This document shows, in pieces, positions 1-13,000 of a stretch of 64,000 nucleotides of DNA (the first letter of the stretch is position 1; each line of letters begins with the position of its first letter). The translations under genes and the position numbers were made by a program. Below the pieces are notes generated by a model. That model searched no databases and was not told where the DNA came from. It was given only the letters and a program-made list of their open reading frames with translations. This DNA comes from Chiua virens (Eukaryota > Basidiomycota > Agaricomycetes > Boletales > Boletaceae), in assembly GCA_019787685.1 (NCBI GenBank), contig JAHNUO010000003.1:2356001-2420000 (forward strand), given 5' to 3'.

Positions 1-1895
1 TTTCGATTTGGTGTCGTATTCGCTCAATTCGCATTCTTGGATTCACTCCTTGGACACTGATTTCAGCTCATCGTATACAATAATCCTTCGAGTGTGAGCG
101 CTCCTCCCTGCCTCGACCGTCTTACTTCACTATACGTCACTGCGGCCTTTCTATGGCTCAAGACTCCCACTCTAGGCTGACTGTGGAGCTCTAACGGGGC
201 CCGACCGTGTATCATTGATCAAACCTTTAGCAGGCAGTATCGCTGTACAATTAAAGACCCGTTGGACCCGCCAGGATGTGAGACAAATAAGCTCGACCCT
301 CCCGGTGTGGCAAAAGACAACTCTAGCTATAAGCGATCCAATGTTCTACCACTCCCGTGCGGACCTTGGACACCTCTTTACTTTGGCCCTCCTTATCACA
401 CTTTGACTGATGGATTACCTCACTAAATAATCCCCAGGACAGGAATAAGTATCACTCGGCCATCGCCTTGAAACGCTGCGAATTACTACTCGGTTTGTTA
501 ATTCGAGCAGCCTCAACCAGTACACGAACACCAATGCAAATGAAATAAGCGATCTGGAGAATGGTGGGCGACGTCCGGAATAGGGAAAACGTTCTTGTCA
601 ATGCTTCCTTGTGGCTTGCAGGGTAGCCTGCCAGTGCGTACAAAAAGCATTACGTGACGATCTTGGGCCGGGCTGTTCCTGTCTCTTGCTCGTCGATTAC
701 CCGGCACCACTGGCACCGAAGATCATCGGTCAAGGTCTGACTTGAACTCTGTACAAGACACGTGTGTAGTATCACCAAAATCGGAATCGAGACACGGCGA
801 GCAATGCGGGCCGCTGTAGAGTGGCTAAATGGATGAAGGCGAGGAATAAGGATTCTACTAAGGACATTTCTCATATCTCGAAGGGACCACTCCCAGGCCC
901 TGGGCGCAACTACCCAAAGTTTCGTAAGTACACACCCATGCTGCGCCCACATGAACGTAGATCATGATCTTACTGACTCCGCGGATACTTGGCAACTTCC
1001 TGCTTTTCAGGTCCGACCTTGAGCACTTGAGCGCTCGTTTACCCCTTGTCCCATGCCGTGACTTTGTTCTATCTATCGCTTCACATAGCACCACCTGTCA
1101 TACCCAACGCATTCGATAAGCAAAACTGATCGGCAAAACAGAGCATGTCGTGACGGAGAGCTTGAGCTTGTGGCATTGACAATTGATCGGCTGTACTCGA
1201 AGTGTAGATAATAGTAGCGGGACCAGGACCCTGTTGCCGCACAGTCAGCGCTGATCAGCCGCTGTTTGTCCACCTGCCACCTGTCGGATACCCCACGGAG
1301 GATATATACATAGGCACGGCTGTCGTAGATCAGTGGTGGCTGAATGAATGAAAGGGGGCTGCATTACATGAACGTAACACGACCTTCTGAGATCTGACAG
1401 CTGAGGTGCTGCCAGTGATGGCTGAAGCGCTGAAACTGGAGCTTGAGCGCTTGAGCGCTTGCCCTTGTCTTCTTTTTTGACAAGTGCATCCATTGTGTAG
1501 CAACTGACAAAGCTTAGCAGCTGGGCTCAGCCTGCCAGTGAGCTCTACACAATATGCTATTGAAGGCGATTAGCCAAAGCTAATCGGCCCGAGGGAAAAT
1601 GCTCTTTGTTGTTCGCTTCGCATAAGTATGATGAGTCCCTTCTACGGTAGTCAGCATCTGTATATACGACGAAAAGCTGTCAGACGCTGCTCATTGACCA
1701 GTTCAAGTTTTATCAATACTACAACCTTCAAGTTGAACGATATCAATGGTGTCTGTTACTTATGATAGAGAACAATTTCTCAGAGAGACCCTGACTCGGA
1801 ACACACCGAAAAGAAGGATTCGTAATAATATGGAACACTTTCATTCAAGGTTTACTTAACATGTACGGCGCTACTCGTCCTGTAGCACTCTCAGT
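1..1895. other. No recognisable gene
   Basis: Only short overlapping open frames on both strands, none with a recognisable motif or a plausible exon chain. A short GAGCGCTT-like motif recurs near 1030 and 1450. I see no RNA gene here. Confidence 0.5.
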
Positions 1896-2603
1896 TTACG
1901 AAAAAATCATCAAGTACGCAGTGAAGCAGGGAAGCCTAATTCCACGGGATACGTTTTTTAGACGAAAGCAAAGGTGCCATCTTATGATTGACTGCACATT
2001 GCGTTTAGTAGCCAGGAACGTCGAGTGGCAAGAAAACACACCGGCCCTGAAAGTATTCGACTCGGAGTTCCCGCCATTATTCATCGTAAAGCCGTTGACA
2101 TTCGAACCGCTAATCTCCACGCAATTGATCCTAGTAGAGCCATCACCAAGCCGTTTTTCCCGTCCGTCTTGATCCGGAACATGCTCATCCTTAACGCTCT
2201 CACATTCAAGCGTGCTGCCTTGATGATTGGGGCTAGAGCTGGCAGACGTGGCGGGGCCGGAAGCCAACGAGCCGACAGCGAAAGAGGAGTGATACCTTGA
2301 TCTTCTTGTCGGTTGCGGAGACACAGATACGGCCTTCCTGACAAATTGAGAACTACGATCACGATGTGACCCACCACCAGGGTCACCACTTGCAGTCTCC
2401 GGTCCGGCTGCTCGTCGAGGTGGCGGCGGTGGCGGCGGCTTTCTCTGAAGTCGAGTGGAAGCGGGATTTGATGCCGGACTAGTGCCGGTGGTTTCTGATA
2501 AAGGGGGACGCGGCGGCGGCAGGGTTCCGAGTCCTCGTGGTCGAATGTAAGGGTCACTCCTGCGTTTTACCTCACTAGAGGTTTCTGACCGATGACAAAC
2601 CAT
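1896..2603 (-). CDS. Proline-rich protein of unknown function, paralogue A
   Basis: An uninterrupted frame of 235 codons opening at an ATG at 2603. The N-terminal half is rich in Pro, Ser and Arg with a run of seven prolines followed by arginines; the middle holds a segment around ISGSNVNGF and FRAGVFSC. The same order of segments, including ISGSNVIGF and FRAGMFSC, recurs at 7852-8660, and the nucleotide similarity extends upstream of the ATG, so the two are duplicates. Homology between the copies is what suggests that the frame is real. I do not recognise the family and give no function. The last 30-40 residues may be read-through into non-coding sequence, and introns are possible, so the ends are uncertain. 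Confidence 0.4.
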   Translation of the reverse strand: MVCHRSETSSEVKRRSDPYIRPRGLGTLPPPRPPLSETTGTSPASNPASTRLQRKPPPPPPPRRAAGPETASGDPGGGSHRDRSSQFVRKAVSVSPQPTRRSRYHSSFAVGSLASGPATSASSSPNHQGSTLECESVKDEHVPDQDGREKRLGDGSTRINCVEISGSNVNGFTMNNGGNSESNTFRAGVFSCHSTFLATKRNVQSIIRWHLCFRLKNVSRGIRLPCFTAYLMIFS

Positions 2604-3423
2604 CAGTATAATGAGAGGAACAAAAGGGAGCTTCCTACGGAGAAGAGTATTCGTCGGGTTAGAGGCTGGCCCAGAGGGGCTGCCTTCTTCTTGTTCGCTG
2701 AGCCAGGCTCTCAGTTTTGCATTGATATATTCCTAATAAAAATTAGAATCGTTATAGCAGAAAAACTAAGCCACCCTCAAATTCACGTACACGCTTGAAT
2801 TTCTCCCGGTCCGTTTCGCATAGTTCAACGCAGAAATTATCAGATTCTCTTTGGATGAATTGAAGTATCTTGTCCACGGTATAGTCTGCCTGTCTGTTGG
2901 CAGACTCAGAGGATAGAGGCATGCTAGTCTTTGCGTAGCAGCGCCGGTAGTGCTACTACAACACAAGGAGAGAAGATGGTCCTGCTGTCTGATGGTTTGC
3001 AGACCACAATTTATCCGTCTTCCTATCATCCTGTGATCGGCCAATCAGATCGGCCTGACCGTGCTGCGTCCCTGTGATCTTTTCGTCAGTAGACCACACG
3101 ATGTGCTAATCATGTAACTATGTACTATCTCGAACCGTCCGCTTTGGAACCTTCGTAGCACACACTCGGGATCTGCCGTTACAGGTCGCTTCCTAAAAAT
3201 TTAGTAACGCATGTCGAGACTAGTAACTATGCACCTTCTCATGAACTCGAAGGTGGCAGCGGTTTGCAGCCACAGCCAAGCCGCCGATCGGACTTTTGTA
3301 AAGCGCTCATCGAGTGCTCGATGAGCGCTTAGCGCGGAAATATTCCCATAATACCTCACTAAGGCTCGCTTGGTCAACTTTGTCAATTTGTCAAAGAGCT
3401 GCTCAACCGTTCGTCAAGTGTCG
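2604..3423. other. No recognisable gene
   Basis: Short frames only. The first 120 bases still resemble the sequence upstream of the paralogue at 8660, which marks the extent of that duplication. Confidence 0.4.
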
Positions 3424-5521
3424 TCAAGCGATAATGTCATAGTAGGCCCGCTTTCCTGATTTGAAGGCAAAGGGATAGCTAGTCTCCCACAGGTGGACCC
3501 TAGATACTACCTTACGCCGAGGCCAGTTCCTATTTCTAGTATCTCTATCAATCTGATCTGATCCATGCTCCTTTTCAGGTCTCGTATCTCGGCGAGAAGC
3601 GCACCTTTTTCGCAACGCAGCTCCTCGCCATGTATTTGGCTAAACTCCACGATACGGCCTCCCGTGAACTCAAATGCGCAGTCTCTGATGTCGTCATCGT
3701 CCCCGTTGGTTTGCCGACATTCAGCCCTGTGCCATCCAGGACTGCTGCGGCATCTCCGGTCTCAGCGCTCTTCGCATTTTACATAAACGACACACGCAGA
3801 CGCTCTTACCAGACCAAACTCTGCGGTGTAGCCTCTCGTCATCGCCGTCATCGGTTAGTTCACTGCCATTCAATGCCGCGCCATTCAGGACGCCACTGCC
3901 ATCGCTGGTGTCCATGTGCATCCCCGTCGTGCGCGCATACAGCTAGCAGAAAACCCCTCAACACCATCCTCAACTAAGATGAAGGTGTTACCCGTGTTCT
4001 CCTGCGCTCTCCTCAACCTCATTCTTCCACGCACTAAACTGCATCTGTCCTACACGCGATCGCCGACCTACACACGACGCTCAACGATTGTTTCACCCAA
4101 CGACAAGTACGTGGACATAGACGAGAAGAACAGAGTGGCGGTCGAAAGGTGTGCGAGGGTGCAAATGTGGCTTGAAGACCGGATTGCAAGGCTGCCGGAG
4201 TGTCAAGAACGAGAACGCGGTATTCAATTTAAATGTTGGATATGGTCAAGAAGCGGAAGGTGATACTTCGCAGTGCCGATTTTGACCAAGCCCCAAGCGG
4301 CCAAGGTGGAGATGCCCAATGTGGGGGCAGTCGCTGCAGAGTGGGACACAGAGGCCGGATCTGGGGGTGAAGAAGGGAGGTGCCCTCGGAGATGGATGTC
4401 GATTAGGTCTTCCCGTCGTGCAGCAAAACTAGTGGAGGATGGCATTGCTCGTTTCTTCTCACTTGTATGTAGACCGCTATCACTCGTGTTACATCTAACA
4501 TCCTTGCTCAGTCTTCCGAAGCTCAGTGTTCGTTTCCGTTGCTCTGTTAGCGTCAGTGCTCCCATGGGAAGACCCTCTGTACACCGTGATCCTCGCTGCT
4601 ACTTTGTAGTCTGGAAGGTGTCTCTAAACGACACGGTGCCACGAACCTGAGCCACGCCCTTCACTTTAAGTAACGCGCCAGATGTTTGGGTCCGCGTGAC
4701 ATCACTCCCCTCCTTAGCTGCATCTGTCAGGTGGAGACTTCGTAGTCATCTCCCCTCCTGCCCTCGCGGAACTTATCTCGCCGTATTTGACATCATTTAC
4801 AAGGTTCATTGTGCCACGCCTGAGTCCTCGATGTGCTTCGACGTGCTTCTGCTCACTCAGCATTTCTCAGGTCTTCCTCCTGATCTCCTTGCCTGGGCAC
4901 TGTAACTTAGCTTCACATTCTCGAGCTCGGGCCATTCTAAATTTCGCCGCTCGAACATTGATTTTTTCAGCTTATACACAGTTTTTCTTCCCCGTCGCGT
5001 CAGTATCCATCCCCGTAGGATCGTCGTCGAATCATCTGCCTACGACAGACATTTTGGTGATCGTGATATCGATTATGCCCTCCTCCAACACTTCGCCATC
5101 GAGTTCAAGACCAAGTACAAAATCGCATCCTCTTAAATTGACGCTGTCGAGCTTATCTGCGGCACTACGGGTATTCTGCCGTCCGTGCTCTTTCAAGCAC
5201 TTATGCACATGTCCCGCGTCAACTCGGTCTTTCAAATGTGACCGCTCCGCTTCCTCTGCCTCGAGCATCTTGCTTCGATCCGCACCACTCATGCCACCTT
5301 GTCCACCAGTGTCATTGCTAGCGCTCGCTTCCCACTTCTAGCCTGACCGTGGGTGGGCGATCAATCCACAGTGGAGTTCCTCTTACGGCCACTGGCATCA
5401 AAATATCGTCTGCCCCGAGTATCCGATCCCCCTCATCAACTTGGCTTTCGAATTTACTCACTTCACAACAGGTGCCCGGGGAGATGACAGATTCACATGT
5501 GACAAATTGACGCTCCTGCAC
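3424..5521 (-). pseudogene. Decayed coding region, unknown product
   Basis: On the minus strand several protein-like stretches follow one another but are cut by stops and frame changes. They include a hydrophilic coiled-coil-like piece (about 3740 to 3500) and a piece from 5520 to about 4700 containing KMLEAEEAERSHL and [17 protein letters not shown]. From 5290 to 4700 a single frame stays open over about 190 codons apart from a few stops, of which TGA (twice) and TAA would be one C-to-T step from Arg or Gln codons. The charged composition and the pattern of isolated nonsense codons fit an old gene or transposon open reading frame under mutation pressure. Product not recognised; it could be two unrelated remnants. 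Confidence 0.3.
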
Positions 5522-7851
5522 GGGGGAAAGAATGGGCTCTGTACAAACAGTGCATAATGAATTAAGCGGTCGGGAGAACAGTGGGTCTCGGTGAGCGTTT
5601 TTTCGTCCGGATAATCAGGATCGCAGTGGTAAGTAGCGTTTCTACACCAGACAGCGCACGAAGCTAAACGACAAACTCAAAAGGAAAGCCCGGGACATCG
5701 GTACCCTACTTAGCAATGCAAAATGCATCAAACCGTTCTTCACATACGCACACGCAACAGGCAGATTCACGGAAATATTTGGTAACCTCCTCCCCCAGAC
5801 AAGAACTGACCACACTCCCGAACAGTATGATCAACCACCCGCCGTACGACCCCACTCCCATACACTGTACAACCTCACCGCCTCATGACACGCCCCTTCA
5901 ACCAGCCCCCAAGGCGGGTATGGCACCAGAACCTGGCCACCGCGTGCCACACCTGGATCCCACAAGATCCCATCGAGAGACAGGGCCCACAACCGGCCTC
6001 GGGCAATACCCAATACCCCTCTCTTTCTTTCTTTCTTTATCTCATTTCGCTATGCCCATAACATTCATGTAAAAAACACACCCATGCAGACGCACACTCT
6101 CAGCCCCTAGGGGACCCCTCACACATACGATACGTACTGAGTCCAGCATTATTAAGGCGCGCGCCTTACCGGACAATAAACAAGGATTCCAAAAAAAAAG
6201 TTTTTGTGTAACACGTGCATCAATCAGGTGCCATTGTTGTAGCTCATAGCGTTCATTAATCAGTAATTTGAGTCATCGTTCATATGGAGTGCGAACACTG
6301 CGCGTGTGCTCGCTAGGCGCCGAAACATGGCCAATTTGTTCTGTAGGAACAGCTTTTGTCACACCGGCTTTCAAGTTGCACCGATACTTGGCATTCTCTT
6401 CACTACATTTGTCATCTTCATGGTATTCACCGGCACCAATTGGCCCATCTAGATTTTCCCAGAATCATATTCCATGTATGCGTGACATAGGTTGAGAATA
6501 GGAAATGGGTAAATTGAGCGCTGAACGTTTGATTGTTTCGAAAAAAAGTTCGGATTTCACACAGAGGATTCGCTAGCTAGTGGATATGCAAAGTATGTTG
6601 TTTATGCATGCACTAAGCACAGACTCGGAGGGTGGAAAAGTGGGGAATTGTCCGGGAGAACATAACGTGCTGTTCCCTTGACCGCTAAGCAGATCCGAAT
6701 TCCGAACCATGACTACTAGTAGGTTCTTGTCCTCACGGATTGGAACCGTTATCCCGCGATCATCATGGGGCATTCCGTCAAAATAGGCTGCAGGGACGGG
6801 TGAATCACCTTCCCCTCATTTCAACTTCCCCGTCGGCCGAGGCTGCCACATTGTAGGGGTCCTAGGGGACTTCAAGCCTTGAACCTGAACAGCCTGGTTC
6901 AACCAGGGGCGCTGACGACTAGCCTTGTTTTTTTTTGGTAAAAAGAAACACGCTGATGGGCAATTGACAGTGTATCACCCAAATTTGGTCCAAACGCGCG
7001 GCTTTGTGCAAATATGTATAATATATCGCTTTCGGACTCTGGCAGCCTCAACATTGTTCTTCCCTTTCATGTGCTTTTCATCATGTATTGTATTTTTTCT
7101 CGCGCCAGGTTAGTATCTGAGACGTAAGTTGCAACTGGGGCAAAGAAGGAGAGAGAGATTACCCTCTTTCAGCTTCGACCAGCGGAGCTTGAGTTCGAAC
7201 ATTTGAACTTTGGAGATCGCCCCGCACCGCAGAGCCTCCGATCAAACCTCAGTCACCCTGTGAATGAAATTTGCCCAACTTGTCGTTTCGCAAATCACTT
7301 AGACTCGGGTACTAGAGTATAAATGTGTAGACACGAGGTCAACACGAGGTTGTTGGTAACCAATAAAGCAGCGTTCCTGATTGCAACATATTATGCATTT
7401 TCCAGATTTGTATAAATTGAAAGCATTTTTGGTGTAGGCTCGGAGAATGGTCGCTTTCAAGAACCCGAGTTCTCGATCAGGGTCAGTAAATTTGACCGGA
7501 CTCACCGGAAGTACTAACGTACCAGGTCCACAATCTAAGCTGCACGTGAAGCAGGGAAAACGTCTTGCCTCAGTGTATGTGAAACGACAGGCTCGGAGTC
7601 ACTGGAGACAAAGAGTGGTCCTGAACTTAGTAGGTCGACACTACGTCGGGTTATTAACTGACAAGTTATTTTTGCCACTGCGAGGCCTGGCACGGTGGCG
7701 GTGGGGATGAACTGTTCACTCTGAATCGAAACCCAGAAAAAAAACGGGGTTGATCATAATACAGAACGCGTTCATCATATGACAGGTGCTAGAAACTCAC
7801 TCCTTTTAAATAGTCGTGAGGAATATACATTGGGCTTGAAAGCAGAGAAGT
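5522..7851. other. Intergenic, low-complexity patches
   Basis: No supported gene. A (CTTT)n microsatellite lies near 6020-6045 and several A or T runs occur. The plus-strand frame at 5716-6072 is Pro/Thr-rich low complexity without any domain. Confidence 0.4.
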
Positions 7852-8660
7852 CTAGTTTTGTGGGACCAACTGTACATAGAATTTGGTAGGAGGCGTGAAG
7901 CCTGAAGGACAAGAAAACATACCAGCCCTGAAATTGTTGGCTCGGCCACTGATTACCGTAAAGCCGATGACATTTGAACCGCTAATGTCCACGGAATTGA
8001 TCTTGGGAGAGCCATTGCCAAGCCTTTGTCCCTGAAGGTCGTGACTCGATGCCTGCTTAGGCAAGTCCTTGACAATCTCAGATTCGAGCGTGCTGCTTTG
8101 ATGAGTAAGTCGAGAACTGCCAGTAGCAGACGTGACAGGGTCGGAAACAACAGGGTTGGAAACCAACCAGGTGACGGCTAAAGCGGGACCAGTGATGACT
8201 TGGGAGTGGTCTCTAAGGCTTGATTTCCTTGGGCTCCGAGTCGTTAGCTGCGGAGATACAGTCATAATCTTCCCGACAGATTGAAAATGACGATGTGGCC
8301 CACCCAGGTCGCCACTCGTGGTCTCTGATCTACTTCGGGGTGGTGGTGGTGGTGGCGGAGTCCTCCTCTGATGCCGAATGGAGGAGAAACTCGTGAACTG
8401 TCTAGGGTAGTACCGGTGGCACGGGCTTCTGATAAGAGGGGGGCTCTTACTACCTCTCGTCGTGGCGGCGGTGGCGGCGGAGTTCTTCTCCGCAAGGGTC
8501 GAACGGACCTTTGCTCTACTGCGCCAGACGTTTCTGACAAACCATCAGCATGATATGGTGAAAAAATGGAGTTGCCTACTGGGTTGAGTGCTGGGATTAT
8601 TGACTCGGGTGACCTCGTGCATGTTAACCACATAGTCGCCCAATCACACTGATGAACCAC
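7852..8660 (-). pseudogene. Proline-rich unknown protein, paralogue B, frameshifted
   Basis: Second copy of the family seen at 1896-2603. The 5' part (8660 to 8262) carries TPPPPPPRR and a His-rich stretch; the 3' part (8265 to 7852) carries ISGSNVIGF and FRAGMFSC in a different frame. The break lies near 8262, inside sequence that is one continuous frame in copy A. An intron at the break cannot be excluded, but I see no convincing donor-acceptor pair, so I call it a frameshifted copy. Confidence 0.35.
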
Positions 8661-8689
8661 CGAGGTTGATACGTACGATGTTAGCTAGC

Positions 8690-9112
8690 TCCGACTTTTC
8701 CAAGTCCTTGTTCTTTAGTGACTTGGATGCCTTGGACCAAGAAGAGGGTTTGCACCACGCGTGTAGAAAATGTGAGGACGCATTGCATAGAATGGTGGAA
8801 ACGTCAAGATTACCACACAGACAGTGTCGAGCAGTGTCAATGTGAGGTCCAGGGAGTTGACCAGGCGAACAACAACTTGGATCAAGGATAGCTGGACAAT
8901 GAGGATCGCGACAGCTAGACCTTCGGTGTGACTTTTGCCCTTGGTGTTGGCATCCAGGATTTCCAGGAATATTCTGACACGATCTCTTCAAGATCCGAGT
9001 TGTCACAAGGAACAAACCCGCCGTTCAGTATGAAATGACTGTGAGTCATAGCCCACCACTTGTATCCGCATTCTAGAGATTGTGGTCGACCAACCGTGCA
9101 GTTAGAGCTCAT
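8690..9112 (-). pseudogene. Fragment of a fungal multi-pass membrane protein
   Basis: The frame opening at 9112 reads WAMTHSHFILNGGF, a motif I associate with a large Agaricomycete family of unknown membrane proteins, where it is followed by a Lys-Gly-rich loop and a long hydrophobic helix. Here that hydrophobic helix (GLAVAILIVQLSLIQVVV) is present but in another frame, so the two parts are separated by a frameshift or an unrecognised intron. The rest of the protein is missing. The family link is from memory and is tentative. Confidence 0.3.
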
Positions 9113-10041
9113 TGGACAGAGAACACACCGTGAACATATTCTATCTCACGTCTCGCTCAGAAACGGCAAACTGGAATGTTGATGCAGGGAAAAAAGGGCG
9201 CGAAATAAACGAAAAAATTGCATTACGACGGCACTTGAAGTGAAGGAGAGGGAAAGGTGAGCGTACGACATTGACAGTTGAGTTCGGGCAGAGTAACCTG
9301 GAACATCGTTGTCGGTCGATTGAGCTAACTTATGTAAGAGTGTGAATGACAGACAGTTGGAAAAACGAAGTGGATCTGAGACCTTCGGGTAAGCCCTCAC
9401 ACAGGACTATGTGTAGATAAGAACCCTGGATCTATCGAGAAAAGACCGCCACGGTAGAGAGGATATGAAAAACATAAGATTGGAGAAGTCACCCTAGTGA
9501 GTTGGAATTCTTGAACCCTGACTCAAAACGACACTCAAAACGGCCCCCAAATCATTTGGGCCAGTTTTCTATTCTGAACTTGAAGTAGAGTCTCATGGCG
9601 TAAAATGCCAGTGCACAGCTATGCAGCGGACGTGCGAGATCGGATTATCCTCGCGACGGCGAGTCATGGCGTATGAACACTTCTTCGATCAATGGGTCTT
9701 TTAACGACCAATTTGCACATGATTTCCCTCGGAAGCTTTTGTCGCAACTTTTTTGCGGAGCTAGGAATGACTTACAATAAATTACCATAAGATCGTAGTT
9801 GTACCTACCCACTGGCGCTGATTAAGAGCGTCCCAACGACTCCCCACGGAATCGGGATCTGAGACAACAAGGTCAAAGATACGTAGAAGTCGCTGATTTG
9901 GTTTGGTAGTGTCGTGCGACTGACACTATTGGAGGATCCTGGCGTTACTTGTTCCTCACTTGCATATACATGAACATAGTTACGACGGCCTATCACCGGT
10001 TTCCATCTCATAAGTTCGTACATATGTCCGTTTGGTCCACC
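9113..10041. other. Intergenic region 3' of the Sqs1-like gene
   Basis: No frame with coding features on either strand. It presumably holds the 3' untranslated region of the gene at 10042-14176. Confidence 0.45.
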
Positions 10042-13000
10042 TCAACGCGTCGCGCCCAAGCCGAGTTTTGAGTTCTTGATAATCGCCGTCAACGGTGCCT
10101 CGATACCCACTGACGCCGTCCCCCCAATCCGATCGCCCTCGGACCATCCCATCGACGCCAACATTTTAAACCCAATATTACTCGCCCCAATCTTGGGCGC
10201 CTCCTTGCCAACCTCGTCCCCCTCCTTCTGCCTTGGCGTCCACTCATTCTTGCCCTTGCCCTTGCCCTTACTCCCACCAAACCGCTTCATCACCTTTTCC
10301 ACCTTGTCCTCACGTACATTCACCCCCGTCCGACTCGTCCGGAATAACGTCGTATACCTCTCCTTGCCTTTGCCCTTGCTCACAGTATTGATCCCAAATA
10401 TGGCCGCCATCTCATGGACCGTTTTGCGCATCGTCTTCTCCATCGGGGGGAGCGCCATACTCAGGACGCTCGCGTCTTCGACGAACCGCCGCACCTGCGC
10501 CTCGAGCGAGGATACGTCGACGATCGCACGTGGGGCGATGGCAAGAGCGCCATCGGGGTCGAGGCGGGCAGCGGCACGCATTGCTTTGCGGGATGCACCG
10601 CCATGTTTGCCGTTGGCCGCGCTGAGTGGGTCAAGTGCAGCGAGGAGCTGCGCTGTCGCGCGTTCCTGCTTATTTGCCGCCTTCTTCTCGCGGTCTTTCG
10701 CCCACTGAGCTTTCAACTCGTTCGCGAACACCTCCGTCGCTTCGTATTGTTTACCTTTGCCTTTATTCTCTGCACCGTGCGTGCTGTGATGAGCTCCGTA
10801 CAAGCACGAGAGAACAAACGTACGCTTTTTGTTGACGGGGGTGGTAAACTCGGCATCGTCCACATATCCCTCGTGTAGATTGCGAAAGACCGCTTGTTTC
10901 TGTTTGCGATCACGGCCGAACAGAACGTGGCTGTGCTCTTCAAGGATGTCCTGTCCGTCCGCGGGTGAGACACGCTGTGGACAACAGTCAATTCGCAACT
11001 CACTTGGATATGCTCAATATAGTCTTCGTCTGCTGCACTGCGAGTGTGGAGCATGTATTGGGGCACGTCCTCATCCTCATCCTCGTCATCGGATACCTCT
11101 CGGACAGGTTCTGGACGTTGGCTACGACTGCGTTCACGTACCTTACTCAGGCGCGCCTGGAAACTTGATTTGGGACTCAGCTCGTCGTCGTCAGAATCGG
11201 GTGAGAACTCGGGTTCCTCCTCGCCTTCGGATTCAGCGATGAGAACCTTCTCTTCGAGGTTAAACACCTCTTCTTCTTCCTCGTCTTCCTCATCCTCATC
11301 ATCTTCGTCCACGTACTCTTCTTCATCGAACTCTGAGCCCGAGCTCCCGCCAGGTCCTTCCTGACCCTCATCATCTTCTTGCCGCATTCGCGCCTCGTCC
11401 TCAATATCGTCTATCGTCACGAACCGAGACCCTTCAGCACTCATACTCTTCAAAAACCCCTTCATCGCATCCGCGTCTAGCTCCAGCTCCAGGTCGATCT
11501 CCATTTCCCCAAGGCCGTTCGACACCGCGTCGAGCTCGTCGTCTTCTTCGTCACCCATTGCGCCCACGCCGTCATCCTCGTCTTCGGTACCCCAATCCAC
11601 ATCCGAGTCCCCCCTCCGTCTCATCGCCCACCTCGGATGACGTTTCTCTCGTACATCCACCTCCTTTAGCATCGCTTCCGACATCCCGCCAGGCCCTAAC
11701 CGACCCCGCTTGTTCCGGCGCTGCCATTTCGGCTGGAACCCCACCTCCACGCGAGCCCCCGCTGCCGATTTCTTGTGCGTCACGTGGGTAGTTGGTGCCA
11801 CCCCTTCGCGGCGCTCTTCCCCATTCTCACTCGCTCGGTCCTCACTGGAACCAGTCATCTCGCCAGCGACATCCTCGCGAATCGGGCTTGTTGTCCCGCT
11901 TACTTTGACCGAGTATCCGGTCAACATGGACGTCTTGGGCAGCTTGACACGGGGAACGGCATGGATGGGCGAGGCGCGGCCTGACCGCGGATGTGGGGCG
12001 ACGTAGACGATGAGCTCATCGTCTTGGTCTCCGAGGGTCTCGCCGTGTCCTGTACGGTTAACCAGGATAATGTCGTTTGGGGACCCGACCACAAATGGAC
12101 GTGTGGGAGTGGTATCGACGACAAAGAGCGAATGGTCGTCGTTTGGAGGCAAGGGGTCGCCAGTGGGTGCGGCTTCAAGGACAGCGTCTGATGCTGTGTA
12201 CTGAGATGTTTCTTGAATAAGCATGTCTAGTTCTTTGGGTGAAGGAGGCACGTTAGGAGAAAATGGGATTTCGCCAGTAGGTGCAGGTTTGAATACAACG
12301 TCTGGCGTCGTAGACAGAGGTGTTTCTTCCACGAGAATATCTGAATTCCTATTAAATGAGTGAGGTACATCGGAAGAACGCGGTGTCTCATATGATGTCG
12401 TAGACAGATATATTTCTTCCACGGGCATGTCTGAAACTCCGTTGGATGAGTGAGGTGCATCGGAAGAACACGGGGTCACGCCGGTGGGGACGGATTCAAG
12501 CGTGACATCCGGTGCCATAGACAGAGCTGTTTCTTCGACCGGCATGCCTAGTACTCCGTTGAATGCGCTGGGCATATCGGAAGGCGGGGAAATGTCCTCA
12601 GTAATAGGTTCGGGTGCATTTGTTGTGGATGGGAATGTTTCTTCGATACACATATCTAAAATCCGTTGGATGAGCTAGGTGCATCGGAAGTGGCGTGGGC
12701 TTACCAGGGGGGACGAAATTGCATGGAATGTCAGGTGTTGTAGATAAAAGTATTTGTCCGACAGATGTGTCTACAGCACCACTGGACGAGACATGCGCAT
12801 CGAGAGACAGAGGGGTCTCACCAGTCGGGACGGACTCTGGTACCGCGTCTGGTGTCGTAGATAGAGATGTTTCTTCGACGGGGATGTCCAGCATTCCGTT
12901 GGATGAGCTAGACACCTCTTCCTCGACGACAATCGTGTCTTGGATGGATGGGTGATTGGATGGTTCCATAGCAAGCACGTCGTCGGGCAACGATGCTGAG

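Noticed and set aside
11044..11364. Plus-strand Ser-rich frame
   Set aside because: It is the antisense shadow of the Glu/Asp-rich part of the Sqs1-like gene.
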